A stretch of 64,000 bases of DNA from Bacillus sp. HMF5848 (GCF_003944835.1 NZ_RWIV01000001.1:1651501-1715500); one strand, 5' to 3'; shown: positions 25,911 through 34,748, counted from the stretch's first letter. A program made the numbers and translations. Notes: generated from the sequence alone by a model not told the origin.

Positions 25911-25944
25911 TAGGCCTGCCTATACACATACACAAGCAGGCCTA
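25911..25944 (-). promoter_or_regulatory. Intercistronic hairpin between aapJ and aapQ
   Basis: A 9-bp perfect stem, TAGGCCTGC (25911-25919) with GCAGGCCTA (25936-25944), lies after the binding-protein gene and lacks a T-run. Such hairpins usually lower read-through or stabilise the upstream mRNA, so that more binding protein than permease is made. Confidence 0.6.
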
Positions 25945-25983
25945 ATATTTTTGAAAATTTTAAGCAAAGCTGCTATCTAACGT

Positions 25984-27033
25984 TTATCTAAATGGAGGAG
26001 AATACATTAAACCGCCATTTGTGTATAAATCATTTAGACCGCGTTGTAAACTAAATGTGGAATTGGCACCAAGGTGACGTTCGAATATCTCACCATAATT
26101 ACCAATCTCTTTAATAACTTTATAGGCAAAGTCGTTTGAAAGACCGAGCTGCTCTCCTAAATCTCCCTCCTTACCTAGGAAACGGCGAATGTTGGGATCA
26201 TCGCTATTTAAGAATTCATCCACATTTTGCGAAGTAATGCCCCATTCTTCAGCTTGAATTGTTGCATATACAACCCAGCGCACAATATCTGCCCATTGAT
26301 CATCACCAGCTATAACAGCAGGTGCAAGAGGCTCTTTTGATATTGTTTCGTCTAATATCACATGGTCATCAGGGGTTTGCATAATCGACTTACGAGCTAC
26401 TAAACCAGATTTGTCTGTTGTAAAGGCGTCAACACTACCTTCTTCATAAGCTGCAACAGCAGCATCCTGTGCTTCAAACGTTACCGATTCGTAAGTAACG
26501 CCTAATTTACGTAGTTGATCAGCAAGGTTTAACTCTGTTGTTGTACCTGTTTCAACTGCAATACGTGCGCCTTGTAAATCTTTTAAACTATTTATTCCGC
26601 TATCTTTACGGACAATTATACCTTGCCCATCATAAAACGTAACAGGAGCAAAGTTTAACCCTACACCCGTGTCACGACTAGTGGTGACTGTTGTATTTCG
26701 CGTTAAAATATCTACTTCACCCGTTTGTACTGCTGTAAAACGTTCTTGGGCAGACAATGGGCGATATTCGACTGCGTTAGCATCACCTAGCACGGCGACA
26801 GCTACTGCCTTTGCGAAATCAACGTCAAATCCAGTGTAAGCCCCATCTGTTCCTATATAACCAAAACCTGGCAATTGTCCATTTACACCAGCAACTAAGG
26901 TCCCACGCTCTTTAACTTTATTAAGTAAAGATTGTTTTTCTTCAGCGGCAGTGTCTTCGCTGTTACTGCAACCAGCAAATACCATTACAAACAAGGTGAA
27001 AACAGTCAATAAAAGATACAATTTCCTCTTCAA
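25984..27033 (-). CDS. aapJ: Amino-acid-binding lipoprotein (AapJ-like)
   Basis: A 349-aa solute-binding protein with a lipoprotein signal (hydrophobic residues 5-19, lipobox VFAGC), so it is tethered outside the membrane. The start of the mature fold, RGTLVAGVNGQLPGFGY, and the long C-terminal extension ending in GLMYSPPFR are typical of the AapJ/BztA group. That group accepts a broad range of L-amino acids, chiefly Glu, Gln, Asp and Asn. It is the first gene of the minus-strand operon and diverges from the ZorA-like gene at 27289. Confidence 0.9.
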   Translation of the reverse strand: MKRKLYLLLTVFTLFVMVFAGCSNSEDTAAEEKQSLLNKVKERGTLVAGVNGQLPGFGYIGTDGAYTGFDVDFAKAVAVAVLGDANAVEYRPLSAQERFTAVQTGEVDILTRNTTVTTSRDTGVGLNFAPVTFYDGQGIIVRKDSGINSLKDLQGARIAVETGTTTELNLADQLRKLGVTYESVTFEAQDAAVAAYEEGSVDAFTTDKSGLVARKSIMQTPDDHVILDETISKEPLAPAVIAGDDQWADIVRWVVYATIQAEEWGITSQNVDEFLNSDDPNIRRFLGKEGDLGEQLGLSNDFAYKVIKEIGNYGEIFERHLGANSTFSLQRGLNDLYTNGGLMYSPPFR

Positions 27034-27288
27034 ATTCCTTCATCCCCTTTATGTAATAAAGTTGCAGCTTGTTGAATTTTATTCGCTTCTAATGGAATCT
27101 AGTGTATAAAATTCAAAAAGCTGGTAATTAAACTATAATATATTTTTTAGAATATTTCAATTATATGATTATTCTAAAAACATTTTCGCTTATAAGATGG
27201 TTATTTTGTCTTCTTTTTTTCGAGGTTGGTTAATATAGTAGGACTAACAGTAATTAAAGATGGATTATTGACGAAAGGAGAATAAACT

Positions 27289-29109
27289 TTGACATTTTTA
27301 CCAGACGATATAACTTCTGTTGTCATAATTAGTGCAACGTTTCTAGTCTTACTTTATATAACGTTTCGAGCCATACGAACAAATCATGCTATATATACGT
27401 TTTTCTACAATGTAAGTCAGGACTTATCTAGGAGTCCTGAACAACATTCCTTCGTACAGGTTATTTTTAATAAATTCCAATCAGTAAAAAATAAAGATAT
27501 TCATTTGCAAAGTTTTTTAGAAGAATATTTTGCAGAGTATCGTCTTGAAGCACATAAAGCGAAAGTGTTGCAGGAATTGAAGATGATTCAAATGTGGAGT
27601 TCTATTGCTATTTTAATAGGCGTATTGGGGACGTTCATTGGTTTAGTTGTATCTTTAAGTGGTATAGATACTGCCATGATGAATGATTCTATTACGAATG
27701 TGTTATCGGGTATTCATACAGCTTTCTACACAAGTATTGCAGGTATCATCTGTTCAATCTTTATTAATGTGCGCTCAAAATATGAAAATGCGGAACAAAT
27801 GATGATTGAGGTTATGTTGAAGCTAGAGAATTACTTAAGGGAACAGGAACGAGAAACAACCGAAACTAGAATGGTTGAATCGATGGGAGATATGAAGCAT
27901 GCCATTCTTGAATTAAATGAAACTTTTAAAAATACTAAAACATTTCACGAAAGCTTTGAACGTGCTACAGAGAAAATGCTTACTTTTAGCGATGCTTTTG
28001 GAAAGAATGCTGAGCAATTTCAAGTTATGTTTTCAAACATGAATAATGTAACAGATTCTTATAATGATCAAATGGTACGTTTAAGTCAGGATTTCTCAAG
28101 TCTATTTTCTTTTATGGAGAAACAGGAGACTGTTCAACAGCAGGCATTAAAAATTATGGATGAAACAAGTAATCATGTTGTTGGTTTTGTTGAAAAGCAG
28201 AGTACAATTGCAGATAATCAATATAAAGAATATAAACAACTATCAGTAACGTACCAATCTATTAGAGATGATATAACCGAGTCATTACAAGCTGCCAAAG
28301 TATTCTATGAAGCAAGCTTGCAAAAACAATCAGAAGTTTGGCAAAGCCAACAAGCTTTTGAGGAAAAAAATCATCAGTTGTTGAAGCAAGTAGAACAGGC
28401 AACATCTTCTATTAAACAAGTATTAGATACGACGTCATTCTCACACTTAACATCGTTTGCAAAGACATTCCAGATTAATATGGAACAGCTGCAAGAGAAC
28501 TTTCGAGATATGATTGGGCAATTTGATCGAACAGAGCAGCTTCAAAAGCAGTATAAAGAGCTTTATGAGCAAGTTTTACAGCAAACTGAACAGCATACTA
28601 TTCGCCAAACTCAGCAGCAGAAGGCGTTTTTGTCTCAAATTGACTCGGTTATAAATCATGCTAATGATATGCATGATTCATATAAAAAGACGTATCAGTT
28701 AATTACTAGCTTTGATACAGCATCTTCCATTTTAACGGATGAACTTAAAAAATTATTGGATCGAACAGAGAGGACGATGCAGGAGAATTTAATTTTCATG
28801 AAAGAACAGTCGGGTGAAGTTCAAACAGCATTGCGACAGTTCTTAAATAGATCAACTGACTTTACAGAAAAAATCATGATGTCAATTGATACGAAGCTTG
28901 ACAGCACATTGTACGACAATTTAAATAAAATGACACGACAAGTAGAGGCAGTAGTAAATACTCTGGATTCAACTATGCAAAATTTTACTGATACAACTAA
29001 ACAGGCTAGTGCTCAATCGAATAAGCTTTTGCAAACTTCACTTGAAGATTTATCGGATACTTTACGGGATTTATCTCGCTCACGAAGAGCGCAAATTCCA
29101 AATTCATAA
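27289..29109 (+). CDS. zorA: ZorA-like MotA/TolQ-family ion-channel protein with long cytoplasmic tail
   Basis: The 606-aa protein has a first membrane segment at about residues 9-28, and a MotA/ExbB-type channel pair near 100-122 (SSIAILIGVLGTFIGLVV) and 142-165 (HTAFYTSIAGIICSIFI). A cytoplasmic tail of more than 400 residues, rich in Gln, Lys and Glu with heptad-like repeats, should form a coiled coil. This layout, together with the MotB-like next gene, matches ZorA of the Zorya anti-phage systems, where a ZorA5-ZorB2 ion-driven rotary motor signals through its tail. Flagellar MotA lacks such a tail. The start is TTG 27289, eight bases after GGAG. No Zorya effector gene (zorC, D, E or F/G type) is visible nearby. 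Confidence 0.75.
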   Translation: MTFLPDDITSVVIISATFLVLLYITFRAIRTNHAIYTFFYNVSQDLSRSPEQHSFVQVIFNKFQSVKNKDIHLQSFLEEYFAEYRLEAHKAKVLQELKMIQMWSSIAILIGVLGTFIGLVVSLSGIDTAMMNDSITNVLSGIHTAFYTSIAGIICSIFINVRSKYENAEQMMIEVMLKLENYLREQERETTETRMVESMGDMKHAILELNETFKNTKTFHESFERATEKMLTFSDAFGKNAEQFQVMFSNMNNVTDSYNDQMVRLSQDFSSLFSFMEKQETVQQQALKIMDETSNHVVGFVEKQSTIADNQYKEYKQLSVTYQSIRDDITESLQAAKVFYEASLQKQSEVWQSQQAFEEKNHQLLKQVEQATSSIKQVLDTTSFSHLTSFAKTFQINMEQLQENFRDMIGQFDRTEQLQKQYKELYEQVLQQTEQHTIRQTQQQKAFLSQIDSVINHANDMHDSYKKTYQLITSFDTASSILTDELKKLLDRTERTMQENLIFMKEQSGEVQTALRQFLNRSTDFTEKIMMSIDTKLDSTLYDNLNKMTRQVEAVVNTLDSTMQNFTDTTKQASAQSNKLLQTSLEDLSDTLRDLSRSRRAQIPNS

Positions 29110-29115
29110 AAAAGG

Positions 29116-29853
29116 ATGAATCGTGTGAAACATAAATATTCTCGAATTATAAATCGTCAGCTTGATGAACAGGAATTTTGGCCGTCCTTTACAGATTTAT
29201 TAACAACAATTCTCCTGGTCGTTTTATTGTTATTAATGGCGGTATTAGCTACTGAACAGGTTAAAGCAGAAAAGAGGGAGCAAGAACTAGCTGAAAAGGA
29301 AATGAAAATTCAAGATCAAGAAGAGTTAATTTCACTGTTAACCGGTGTCCGTCAAGACATAATTGAGGATCTTATTCTAGAATTTGAGAATGAGGCACTT
29401 GGCATAGATGTTGATAAAGAAACCGGTGCGATTAAATTTCGAAATGATTTGTTATTTGCAACGGCTAGTGATGAAATTCGTGGACCATTTAAACAAGAGT
29501 TAAGAAATTTTATACCAGAGTATTTCTCTATCGTATATGGTAAATACGGAGATCACATCGCAGATATAGTTGTAGAAGGTCACACAGATGATGTTGGTTC
29601 TTTTATGTATAATCTCGAATTATCGCAAAAGCGTGCATTCAGTGTTGTACGTTACATTCTGAGTGATGAATTTGGTGATTTTCCTTACAAAGAAGTGGTT
29701 CGTGATAATATTACGGCAAATGGGCGTTCTGAGAGTCAATTGAAATTCTTTGAATCAGGTGAAGTTGACCGCGATAATTCTAGACGAGTTGAATTTCATT
29801 TTCGTTTGAAAAATTATAGCGACTGGAATGAAATTGCAACGACTACAAAATAG
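29116..29853 (+). CDS. zorB: ZorB-like MotB/OmpA-family stator protein
   Basis: A short cytoplasmic N-terminus is followed by one membrane segment (about residues 26-46). At its start is an Asp in PSFTDLLTTILLVVLLL, the position of the ion-carrying Asp of MotB. After a short charged coiled coil (50-75) comes an OmpA-type peptidoglycan-binding domain with VEGHTDDVGS, NLELSQKRA and the closing NSRRVEFHFR. The gene starts six bases after zorA, so the two are co-expressed. GTG 29125 has slightly better spacing to AAAGGA and may be the real start. A terminator lies seven bases after the stop. Confidence 0.75.
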   Translation: MNRVKHKYSRIINRQLDEQEFWPSFTDLLTTILLVVLLLLMAVLATEQVKAEKREQELAEKEMKIQDQEELISLLTGVRQDIIEDLILEFENEALGIDVDKETGAIKFRNDLLFATASDEIRGPFKQELRNFIPEYFSIVYGKYGDHIADIVVEGHTDDVGSFMYNLELSQKRAFSVVRYILSDEFGDFPYKEVVRDNITANGRSESQLKFFESGEVDRDNSRRVEFHFRLKNYSDWNEIATTTK

Positions 29854-29859
29854 TTTGCT

Positions 29860-29890
29860 AACAGACAATATATAGTTGTCTGTTTTCTTT
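29860..29890 (+). terminator. Intrinsic terminator of the zorAB operon
   Basis: A perfect 9-bp stem AACAGACAA (29860-29868) with TTGTCTGTT (29876-29884) is followed by TTCTTT. It ends the operon after two genes, excluding co-transcribed effectors downstream. Confidence 0.8.
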
Positions 29891-30163
29891 ATTTCGAAAC
29901 CCCACTTTGTTAATGGGGATTATCAGTTATGTAATGACACTCTTCACTAGTTACACATATGTCTTGTTTTTTCGTTTTCATGCATATTGATTTAGTCTAT
30001 ACTCCTTTTACAGGAGTGTGTGACTGTATGTAAGCTCAAATGCGACACGTTGTCCTAACATACTGGCGTTATAGTTTATGTTTTATACGGATTCTTATCT
30101 CTAGATAAATGAATCACTGTTCATATATATGTCACATATACCGTGCGTAAAAAACTCAATTGG

Positions 30164-30172
30164 TGATATACT
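30164..30172 (+). promoter_or_regulatory. Extended -10 promoter for the 30179-30620 RNA
   Basis: TG-A-TATACT (30164-30172) is an extended -10 element. No good -35 is seen, which this class tolerates. Transcription would start near 30179. Confidence 0.5.
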
Positions 30173-30178
30173 ATAAGT

Positions 30179-30620
30179 GTAAAGGAAATTATTAGAAAAA
30201 GAGTTGAACAGCCGTGGAGGCTCAACCAATACGTGTTCGTTCCGAAAGTGAGAACGTTTGAAGCGTAGCATCTTATGTATGTCGTGCCTGCATTTTTCGT
30301 AAGTATCATACTTTGTATAGTAGCTTACATGCAGAAGCAAAATTCATACTAAAGAGGGGTCAGAGTCGTAACGACAAAGCCGAAATAGATATACAATTTT
30401 GTATATGTAATTAAGGAACAACACAATCAGCTATGAACATTTTTCCCTACAATTGAATGCTTTTAAAACAATGTAACTTAATTTTTAAGTTGCACAATGA
30501 TCACCATTCAGATTATGGTGAATAAAAAATGATACGAATAGCTGATTAAATGGTTGGGTCTCCAGAGCTGTTCAATAAGAAGAGGTTACTTTTGAAACAA
30601 AAAGGTAGCTTCTTTTTTTT
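30179..30620 (+). ncRNA. Unassigned large structured RNA with long-range closing helix
   Basis: Two distant segments are complementary. Bases 30204-30212 pair perfectly with 30567-30575 (9 bp), and 30216-30228 pair with 30551-30563 (13 bp including two G-U). Only a symmetric 3x3 internal loop separates them, which makes a 22-bp helix closing about 320 bases. Inside are a long hairpin (about 30289-30333, CTGCAT with ATGCAG at its base), GTCGT/ACGAC near 30365, ATATACAA/TTGTATAT near 30390, and TCACCAT/ATGGTGA near 30500. A terminator ends it. Open frames across it are short and lack RBS. It does not match RNase P, tmRNA, 6S, OLE or group II introns as I remember them. A retron is unlikely since no reverse transcriptase gene is present. 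Confidence 0.6.
30578..30620 (+). terminator. Terminator of the 30179-30620 RNA
   Basis: An imperfect stem of AAGAAGAGGTTACTTTT against AAAAAGGTAGCTTCTT is followed by a run of eight T (ending at 30620). Confidence 0.7.
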
Positions 30621-30773
30621 GTCAGAAATATTTGATGTTTACAACTGTTCTTGCGGTTGATTTTTATGCCGGCGAAATCTTGTAGGTATTTTGTTTGCGG
30701 TGGATTTATTGTATATCGTTGTAATTGAGAGGTAGTATAAAAGAAAAAAGTGCTGAAAATGTATGCAGCACTT

Positions 30774-31058
30774 TCACGTATAAAACTCCTCTTTGTTTCG
30801 ATAAAAATCATAATACGTGTATTCAAATAGTGCAGGTAGAGCTTCTACATTTTTGGCTACTAATTCGTCTGTTTGAATGGAATAATCACCATGGGATGAT
30901 GGTGTTTCTACGGTTTCCCAACGCCATGCATTCCCGGTAAACATAATCTCTTCTCCATCACCTAACTGTATCTCCAACAATGCGTTATTAAATTTAATAA
31001 AACCGCGATTCCCATTTGCGTGTAATTCGTAAATCAATTGATCCTTAGATATCTTCAA
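30774..31058 (-). CDS. Hypothetical protein, 94 aa
   Basis: I do not recognise this family. The small acidic protein is mostly predicted beta-strand (FIKFNNALLEIQLGDGEEIMF, then GNAWRWETVETP), with no signal or membrane segment. TTG 31058 follows a run of seven G (AGAGGGGGGG) at correct spacing. The in-frame upstream start at 31106 lies before this RBS and is less likely. It is a single gene, opposite in direction to the structured RNA and the methyltransferase gene. Confidence 0.65.
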   Translation of the reverse strand: MKISKDQLIYELHANGNRGFIKFNNALLEIQLGDGEEIMFTGNAWRWETVETPSSHGDYSIQTDELVAKNVEALPALFEYTYYDFYRNKEEFYT

Positions 31059-31250
31059 GTGAATCCCCCCCTCTTTTGATTTTTTGTTTAAAAAAGCGTG
31101 TATCATATTGTGTAACTATTATAGATTATGCCCAAGATATTTAATAATGATTAACATAATCGTAGGAATGTAGAGACGGTAAGAAATATTTGTTATTTGT
31201 TCTGCCCTCGTCTATTATAAGGTTTGTAGGATACTTAGGAGGAAAAGTAC

Positions 31251-32402
31251 GTGTTACCGACAATTTTAAAATTAGCAATCAAGCTTGATGAAAATAATAT
31301 TCCCTATTTTTTTTCGAAAGAAGCAGCATTAGTCATACAGAAAGTAGAGAACATACCGAATGATAAAATTAATATAGAGGTACAATGGGACTTATTTGAA
31401 AAAGCTTACGATGTATTTCATGGAGAAAGTATAGAAAAGTACAATATGTGTGCGTCATTTCATTTTTATGAGGATGATATTCTGACAGTTGTTTCATGTT
31501 CATATAATACAACAATACGTACAAACCCTTATCGAATCAATGTTTCATATGAGGATAGAAGTATTTGGGCATTGTCTTTATACGCATATTTATTTTACTC
31601 AAATGAATTAGCTGAGTATAGAGATCACATTGTGACTTCCTTAAAGAGAAAGCAGGATGTGATTACTAGAAAAAATGAGCGATCATGGAACCAAAATACA
31701 TATGATGCTCTAGTAAATCGATTCGGGGAGCCAGATCAAGCTGTATCTAAAATATTAGAAAATCCAGAATGGAAGCTTCATCCTTTCTATAAATATATGC
31801 TACCAGTAGAAGGGAAAAACATATTACATTTATTGGGTTCAAACGGTCTAAAGGCTATTGCCTTGTCTTTGTTAGGTGCTAACGTGGAGGTTGTAGATTT
31901 TTCTCAAGAAAATAAAAAGTACGCAACGAAAGCAGCTGCCGCAGCCCAAACTCATATGACTTATATTCTTTCAGATGTCCTTTCATATCGAGCAGAGCAA
32001 CAGTTTGATATTATTTTTATGGAGCTTGGGGTGTTACATTACTTTATATCAGTGGAAGCCCTTTTTTCGAAGGTTTATGAGTTATTAAATGAAGGTGGAA
32101 AATTTATTTTACATGAATTTCACCCTATTTCTACAAAGTTAATTACGTCAAAAGGAAAGAAACATAAAGTAACAGGTAATTATTTTGAACCTATTATTTT
32201 TGAAGAACAAGTTGCGTTCACGAAGCACTTAAGTGATGTTAATGATATACAAGTTGTTCTCCAACGTAAGTGGACGCTGGGCGAAATTATTACGGCAGCA
32301 GCAACTGTTGGCTTAAGAATTGATGTCCTAGAAGAAGAGCCAAATCATAAGGTGGATGATATAGGGCTTCCTAAAACTTTCACACTTGTTGCTAAAAAGT
32401 AG
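31251..32402 (+). CDS. Class I SAM-dependent methyltransferase with N-terminal extension
   Basis: 383 aa. The C-terminal two thirds hold a Rossmann methyltransferase: motif I reads ILHLLGSNGLKAIALSLLGA, followed by the acidic VEVVDFSQEN, and motif IV is around DIIFMELGVLHYF. The first 130 residues or so are an unassigned extension resembling a substrate-recognition or degenerate HTH-like region. The glycine-rich loop is less canonical than usual (LGSNG instead of GxGxG) but such variants are active in small-molecule methyltransferases. GTG 31251 follows GGAGG. Substrate unknown. Confidence 0.8.
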   Translation: MLPTILKLAIKLDENNIPYFFSKEAALVIQKVENIPNDKINIEVQWDLFEKAYDVFHGESIEKYNMCASFHFYEDDILTVVSCSYNTTIRTNPYRINVSYEDRSIWALSLYAYLFYSNELAEYRDHIVTSLKRKQDVITRKNERSWNQNTYDALVNRFGEPDQAVSKILENPEWKLHPFYKYMLPVEGKNILHLLGSNGLKAIALSLLGANVEVVDFSQENKKYATKAAAAAQTHMTYILSDVLSYRAEQQFDIIFMELGVLHYFISVEALFSKVYELLNEGGKFILHEFHPISTKLITSKGKKHKVTGNYFEPIIFEEQVAFTKHLSDVNDIQVVLQRKWTLGEIITAAATVGLRIDVLEEEPNHKVDDIGLPKTFTLVAKK

Positions 32403-32486
32403 ATTCCATTTCAATTATTGAATTGTTATCATAATAATAGAAGAATTATGTACGTATAGAAATATATGGTGAAGGGTTGGGATTAT

Positions 32487-33347
32487 TTGAGTAAAGTTAG
32501 AATTATTACCGACAGTGCTAGTGATTTACCTCATGAGTTTGCAACAAATAATAATTTAACCATATTACCTTTAGGGGTTCATTTGGACGAAAAACAGTTT
32601 GAAGATGGTGTGACTATCAAACCAAAGGCTGTTTATGAAGCTATGAGAGCGGGTAAAGTACCAACAACGTCACAGGTCTCACCGCAAGTTTTTGAAGATA
32701 TATTTACAGATAGTGCAAAACGAGAAGAATCGGTTGTTTATATAGCTTTTTCTTCAGAACTTTCAGGTACATATCAAACTGCTGTTATGATGGCAAATCA
32801 AGTAAAAGAAGAGTATCCAAATAGCCAGATTCACATTATCAATACTAAATGCGCATCATTAGGTGAAGGTCTTGTTGCACGTAAAGCCGCTGAGCTTGCT
32901 AAAAATGGTGCGACAGTTGAGGAGATTATCCAAGCCGTTGAATTCACAAGCAAGCACATGGAGCATATTTTTACAGTTGATAATCTCGAATATTTAGCAC
33001 GTGGAGGACGTGTTAGTAAGACGGCTGCATTTGTTGGCGGTCTACTAAATATAAAGCCGCTGCTAAATGTAGAAGATGGAAAGTTAGTACCTTTTGAAAA
33101 AGTACGTGGAAAGAAAAAACTTTATACACGTATTATTGAAATTATGAAAGAGCGTGGTGTGCAGTTAGATAAGCAAGTTATTGCCATTAGTCATGGAGAT
33201 GATTTAGAATCTGCTGAAGACATGAAGCGCATGATTCAAGAAGAATTTAACCCAAGCGAAGTGTTTATAAATATGATTGGTGCTTCGATAGGGGCGCACG
33301 CAGGCCCAGGAACGATAGCCATATTCTTTTTAAACAAAATAGATTAA
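32487..33347 (+). CDS. degV: DegV-family fatty-acid-binding protein
   Basis: The protein starts KVRIITDSASDLP and contains TTSQVSP, the serine motif IAFSSELSGTYQTA and NLEYLARGGRVSK. These together define the DegV/FakB fold that binds one fatty acid. In Gram-positive bacteria FakB delivers exogenous fatty acid to the kinase FakA. No fakA lies nearby. Its family members start just before RIITDSAS, so TTG 32487 with GAAGGG upstream fits better than ATG 32466. A strong terminator follows. Confidence 0.92.
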   Translation: MSKVRIITDSASDLPHEFATNNNLTILPLGVHLDEKQFEDGVTIKPKAVYEAMRAGKVPTTSQVSPQVFEDIFTDSAKREESVVYIAFSSELSGTYQTAVMMANQVKEEYPNSQIHIINTKCASLGEGLVARKAAELAKNGATVEEIIQAVEFTSKHMEHIFTVDNLEYLARGGRVSKTAAFVGGLLNIKPLLNVEDGKLVPFEKVRGKKKLYTRIIEIMKERGVQLDKQVIAISHGDDLESAEDMKRMIQEEFNPSEVFINMIGASIGAHAGPGTIAIFFLNKID

Positions 33348-33351
33348 TATG

Positions 33352-33387
33352 AAAAGTGTGCTATCAAAGTTAGATAGCACACTTTTT
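33352..33387 (+). terminator. Intrinsic terminator after degV
   Basis: The stem AAAAGTGTGCTATC with GATAGCACACTTTT has a 7-base loop and is followed by T. Confidence 0.88.
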
Positions 33388-33410
33388 AGCGCGAAAGAAA
33401 GATAATTTTC

Positions 33411-33501
33411 TTAACCTAGATTAGTTTTTAGCTCCAGCGCCTAGTTCCTCGAAGACTTAAGCTGGTCGGGGCTAAGCAAAGCGCTTGCGTTTTGCTTATT
33501 A
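33411..33501 (+). repeat. Dispersed intergenic repeat, short form (copy 2)
   Basis: This copy contains both ends of the family without the internal insertion. The head is TAGATTAGT...GCTCCAGCGCCTAG. The middle is CTCGAAGACTTAAGCTGGTCGGGGC and the tail TAAGCAAAGCGCTTGCGTTTTGCTTA. It lies between the convergent degV and EndoQ-like genes. Confidence 0.7.
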
Positions 33502-33524
33502 GGTAATTTATTACTGAGCTTTAG

Positions 33525-34688
33525 TTATTTAGTATCGACTTTTCCGAATAATCCACCACCGCCTGATTTTAAACTTAGTTCTCCGTTTCTTGCCATCATT
33601 ATGTAGCGTACTATTTTTTCTGGTAAAACTGTTAACAGCTGTTCTTCAGTCGCTTTGTGAAGAACTGCCATTTCTGTCTTGAAGTGTGATTTTAGCTTTT
33701 CAAGTGTTTTTGGTCCAATCCCTGGAATAAATTGCAGGGGGACTTGGTGAACGTATGGTGGTCTGTTAATTGATGTACTAGTAGTAGCTAATTGTCTGAT
33801 TCTATCCTCGACACCTGTAACTGTTTTTTCGCTGCCGCATTTAGTACAACTTGTTGTGTTAGGCATCCAAACCGTTTGACATTGTCGACATGCAGTTTTG
33901 TGATACTTTCCAAGTAAAGGATCAAGTCCATAATTTTTAAGAATAATACGTCCATTTTGTTGCTTTAAGGCTTGCTGAAATTCAAAAAACGTAGGGTTTT
34001 TAAGTGCAATTGTTTGATACTCACGGCCAATCTTCTTAAGCGAATGGGCATCAGAATTAGATAAGAATGTGTATGGATGAAGCTCGGCAATTTGGTCTGC
34101 CATCTTTGTATTTGAACTTAATCCAAGTTCTATTGCGTCAATCATGTTAGGGTCAAATACTTCCTTTAATGTGTAATTCACGCCGCTTCCATATAAGCTT
34201 TTAAATGGTGTGAAAACATGTGCAGGAATGAAAAGACCATTTAACTCTTTGACTACATTTTGTAATTCACGCCCTGTTGTATAGACACGTTGTGAGCTAA
34301 GCGTAACGTTTGTTACATGATGGGACAGCCAGCTTGAGAATTTCTCCATGTTGCTTAAGAATGGGAAGAAGACTAAGACATGTATAGGGCCGAGACTAGT
34401 TTGATCATTTATTTCCAGTTCTGAACCTAACAGTAAAGTTGTGTTCTTAAAATGAATGCCACCAGCTGTATCTTCGTAACAGTTTCCGTTTGTAAGTAAC
34501 GTCTTTAAGTGTGAGATTACTTCAGGAACGTGGCAGTCAATTACGCCTATTATATCAATACCTTTTTCTTCACTAGCAGTCAAAAGAATATTTTCTATAG
34601 TTAAATCCTTTGATGCCGTAATTTTAACGGGCTTTCCAGATTCTGTACGTCCTATATGTATGTGTAAGTCAGCATAGTAAGTATTCAT
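33525..34688 (-). CDS. EndoQ-like PHP-domain DNA repair endonuclease
   Basis: The 387-aa protein has an N-terminal PHP metal site (YADLHIHIG, then VIDCHVPE, PAHVFTPF and LSNSDAHSLKKIG). A zinc-binding CRQCQTVWMPNTTSCTKCG segment follows, then a C-terminal helix-hairpin-helix (QFIPGIGPKTLEKLKSHF). This combination is that of endonuclease Q, which nicks DNA 5' to deaminated bases (uracil, hypoxanthine, xanthine) and abasic sites. It is known from Thermococcales and from Bacillus pumilus. ATG 34688 follows GGTGAT and is preferred over ATG 34700, which overlaps that RBS. Confidence 0.85.
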   Translation of the reverse strand: MNTYYADLHIHIGRTESGKPVKITASKDLTIENILLTASEEKGIDIIGVIDCHVPEVISHLKTLLTNGNCYEDTAGGIHFKNTTLLLGSELEINDQTSLGPIHVLVFFPFLSNMEKFSSWLSHHVTNVTLSSQRVYTTGRELQNVVKELNGLFIPAHVFTPFKSLYGSGVNYTLKEVFDPNMIDAIELGLSSNTKMADQIAELHPYTFLSNSDAHSLKKIGREYQTIALKNPTFFEFQQALKQQNGRIILKNYGLDPLLGKYHKTACRQCQTVWMPNTTSCTKCGSEKTVTGVEDRIRQLATTSTSINRPPYVHQVPLQFIPGIGPKTLEKLKSHFKTEMAVLHKATEEQLLTVLPEKIVRYIMMARNGELSLKSGGGGLFGKVDTK

Positions 34689-34710
34689 TTTATCACCCAT
34701 TTCATATTAC

Positions 34711-34748
34711 AGAAAAAGCCTCGCGAATGCAAAAGCATCCGCAAGGCT
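34711..34748 (-). terminator. Terminator of the nitrate/sulfonate-type ABC operon
   Basis: On the minus strand AGCCTTGCGGATGC pairs with GCATTCGCGAGGCT around a four-base loop, and TTTTTC follows. Confidence 0.8.

Noticed and set aside
27289-29853. Flagellar stator MotAB
   Set aside because: The channel protein has a long coiled-coil tail and no flagellar or chemotaxis genes are near.
30101-30340. Two overlapping minus-strand frames of 62 and 79 aa
   Set aside because: They lie across the promoter and closing helix of the structured RNA and have no supporting RBS.
30179-30620. Retron msr-msd interpretation of the paired-end RNA
   Set aside because: Complementary ends fit superficially, but no reverse transcriptase gene is present on either side.
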